In this document: positions 4,866 through 5,728 of the stretch, piece after piece
Layout of the letters: each line of letters starts with the position of its first letter
Position numbering within the stretch: position 1 is the first letter of the stretch
Source: an archaeon
GTDB taxonomy: Archaea > Iainarchaeota > Iainarchaeia > Iainarchaeales > Iainarchaeaceae
NCBI GenBank assembly: GCA_005239615.1
Contig: SBBR01000050.1
Coordinates: 1 to 5,728, forward strand
Length of the DNA stretch: 5,728 nucleotides
Direction: 5' to 3'
Position numbers and translations under genes: made by a program
The notes under the pieces: model-generated
Database searches by the model: none
Told to the model about the DNA's origin: nothing
The model's input: only the letters and a program-made list of their open reading frames with translations

Positions 4866-5728
4866 CTATTCCATGAATGCGCTGTCATTGATTAAGCTTG
4901 GCAGCGCTGTGTTTGTAAGCGCGTTCATGCCTGTCGCGTCAACCTCGGCCTCGCCTGCCGCAGAACTAAGCCACACCAAGAATTCCTTGGCATTTGCATA
5001 ATTTTCTTGGAGTATTATTGTAAAACGCACTTCTCCAGTGGTGCTGTATATGCTGTCAATCCTTATTGTTTTCCCGTCCTTTGTCTGTCCGGTTGACAAT
5101 GGGGTGAGCGATATTTCTGTTGGCCCGGTGCCGTCATCGGCATTGATGACATACGTGTAGTCTCCTTCCTTTTTCTGGTAGGTCACTTTAATCCCGCTTT
5201 TCGTTGTGTCGGATTCCCCAATCTTGAGCGTTATGTTTTCAAAGCTTATCCAATTAGCGCATTCCTTTTCGCAGACAACTATTTTCACTTTCTCCGCGTT
5301 TTGGGGCATTATTGCGCCGACTTTGTCGTCACCCAGCCCAACAATGGTGCCTGCGTCAGTATAAGCCTGGTTCAGGTAGCTGTTGTCGCCTCCGGATGTG
5401 AGTCTCCACGCAGGCGTTCCGTAGTATTCAACGTCGCTTGAGAACTCGCTTATGTTGTTGTTCGGGAAGGGGCCAAGCAAGCCGCCATCGGCCGTATCAA
5501 TGAAGATGTTTATGTTACCGTCGCTCACATAGTCCAAGACACGGAAATTAGCGACGAAGTACGCGTCATTCTTAGAATAGACAGGAATATTGTCGAAGTC
5601 TGTGTCTTTAGGGATATAAAACGGTTGAGTATAATTCCTACGCTCTTCGCCATTTGAACTTGGGTAAGCAGTACCGGCAAATATAATCTCTTTACCATAT
5701 TGTATTTTTCCGCTCTCGTCCTGCCCAA
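4866..5728 (-). CDS. Secreted or surface-layer-like protein, 5' end outside the window
   Basis: This frame is open from the right edge (5728) to TAG 4866-4868, giving 286 residues of a longer protein; its start and signal peptide are not in view. A TTG at 5535-5537 is internal, since coding continues upstream without a stop. The sequence is rich in Asp, Gly, Ser, Thr and Asn with alternating hydrophobic residues (IRIDSIYSTTGEVRFTIIL), suggesting beta-sandwich domains. There are N-glycosylation sequons N-Y-T, N-I-S, N-I-T and N-D-S, and a close cysteine pair C-E-K-E-C. No membrane segment or enzyme motif is seen. These traits fit archaeal S-layer or other exported proteins, but I do not recognise a named family. 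The frame continues past the TAG for 83 further codons. It is convergent with L44e. Confidence 0.75.
   Translation of the reverse strand, partial: GQDESGKIQYGKEIIFAGTAYPSSNGEERRNYTQPFYIPKDTDFDNIPVYSKNDAYFVANFRVLDYVSDGNINIFIDTADGGLLGPFPNNNISEFSSDVEYYGTPAWRLTSGGDNSYLNQAYTDAGTIVGLGDDKVGAIMPQNAEKVKIVVCEKECANWISFENITLKIGESDTTKSGIKVTYQKKEGDYTYVINADDGTGPTEISLTPLSTGQTKDGKTIRIDSIYSTTGEVRFTIILQENYANAKEFLVWLSSAAGEAEVDATGMNALTNTALPSLINDSAFME

Noticed and set aside
5535..5537. TTG as the start of the surface protein
   Set aside because: The frame stays open and coding-like for 63 more codons up to the window edge, and no SD is present.
5525..5728. Minus-strand frame of 67 codons at the right edge
   Set aside because: Another minus-strand frame through the same bases is open and joins seamlessly to the surface-protein frame, with better composition; this one is an out-of-frame shadow.

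Overview
The window reads as archaeal chromosomal DNA of medium GC. The evidence is a clear archaeal/eukaryotic-type ribosomal protein L44e, a 26-bp-spaced TATA-like promoter suited to leaderless transcription, and a large secreted-type protein with N-glycosylation sequons. A DPANN or other poorly characterised lineage would fit, but the lineage cannot be fixed from this sequence.

Layout, left to right. Positions 1-123 hold no convincing gene, only a short GC palindrome and a run of T-tracts. Positions 124-3978 hold two genes on the minus strand, probably one operon. A six-segment membrane protein (3163-3978) is first, followed after 69 nt by an SMC-family ATPase of 989 residues (124-3093). 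Positions 3979-4284 form a divergent intergenic region with a probable leaderless promoter for the minus-strand operon and two palindromes. The plus-strand gene for ribosomal protein L44e (4285-4575) follows, with its own hairpin and T-tract terminator. The rest of the window (4614-5728, minus strand) is the 3' part of a secreted or surface protein gene that enters from beyond the right edge and is interrupted by one in-frame TAG codon.

Two points stand out. First, the SMC protein has textbook SMC heads (Walker A, SMC-type signature, Walker B and D-loop), but its midpoint carries a Rad50-type zinc hook (C486-P-T-C489) in place of the globular SMC hinge, and it is correspondingly short. Second, the TAG at 4866-4868 is followed in the same frame by 83 codons that look fully coding and end at TAA. 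The SMC gene also ends in TAG, followed by 13 coding-like codons and then TAA. This could be chance, a nonsense mutation or sequencing error in the surface gene, or UAG read as an amino acid in this organism. The window alone cannot decide.

Functionally, the SMC protein should organise or repair chromosomal DNA, L44e belongs to the large ribosomal subunit, and the right-hand protein is probably exported. The role of the membrane protein is unknown. No kleisin (ScpA) or ScpB gene lies in the window beside the SMC gene.
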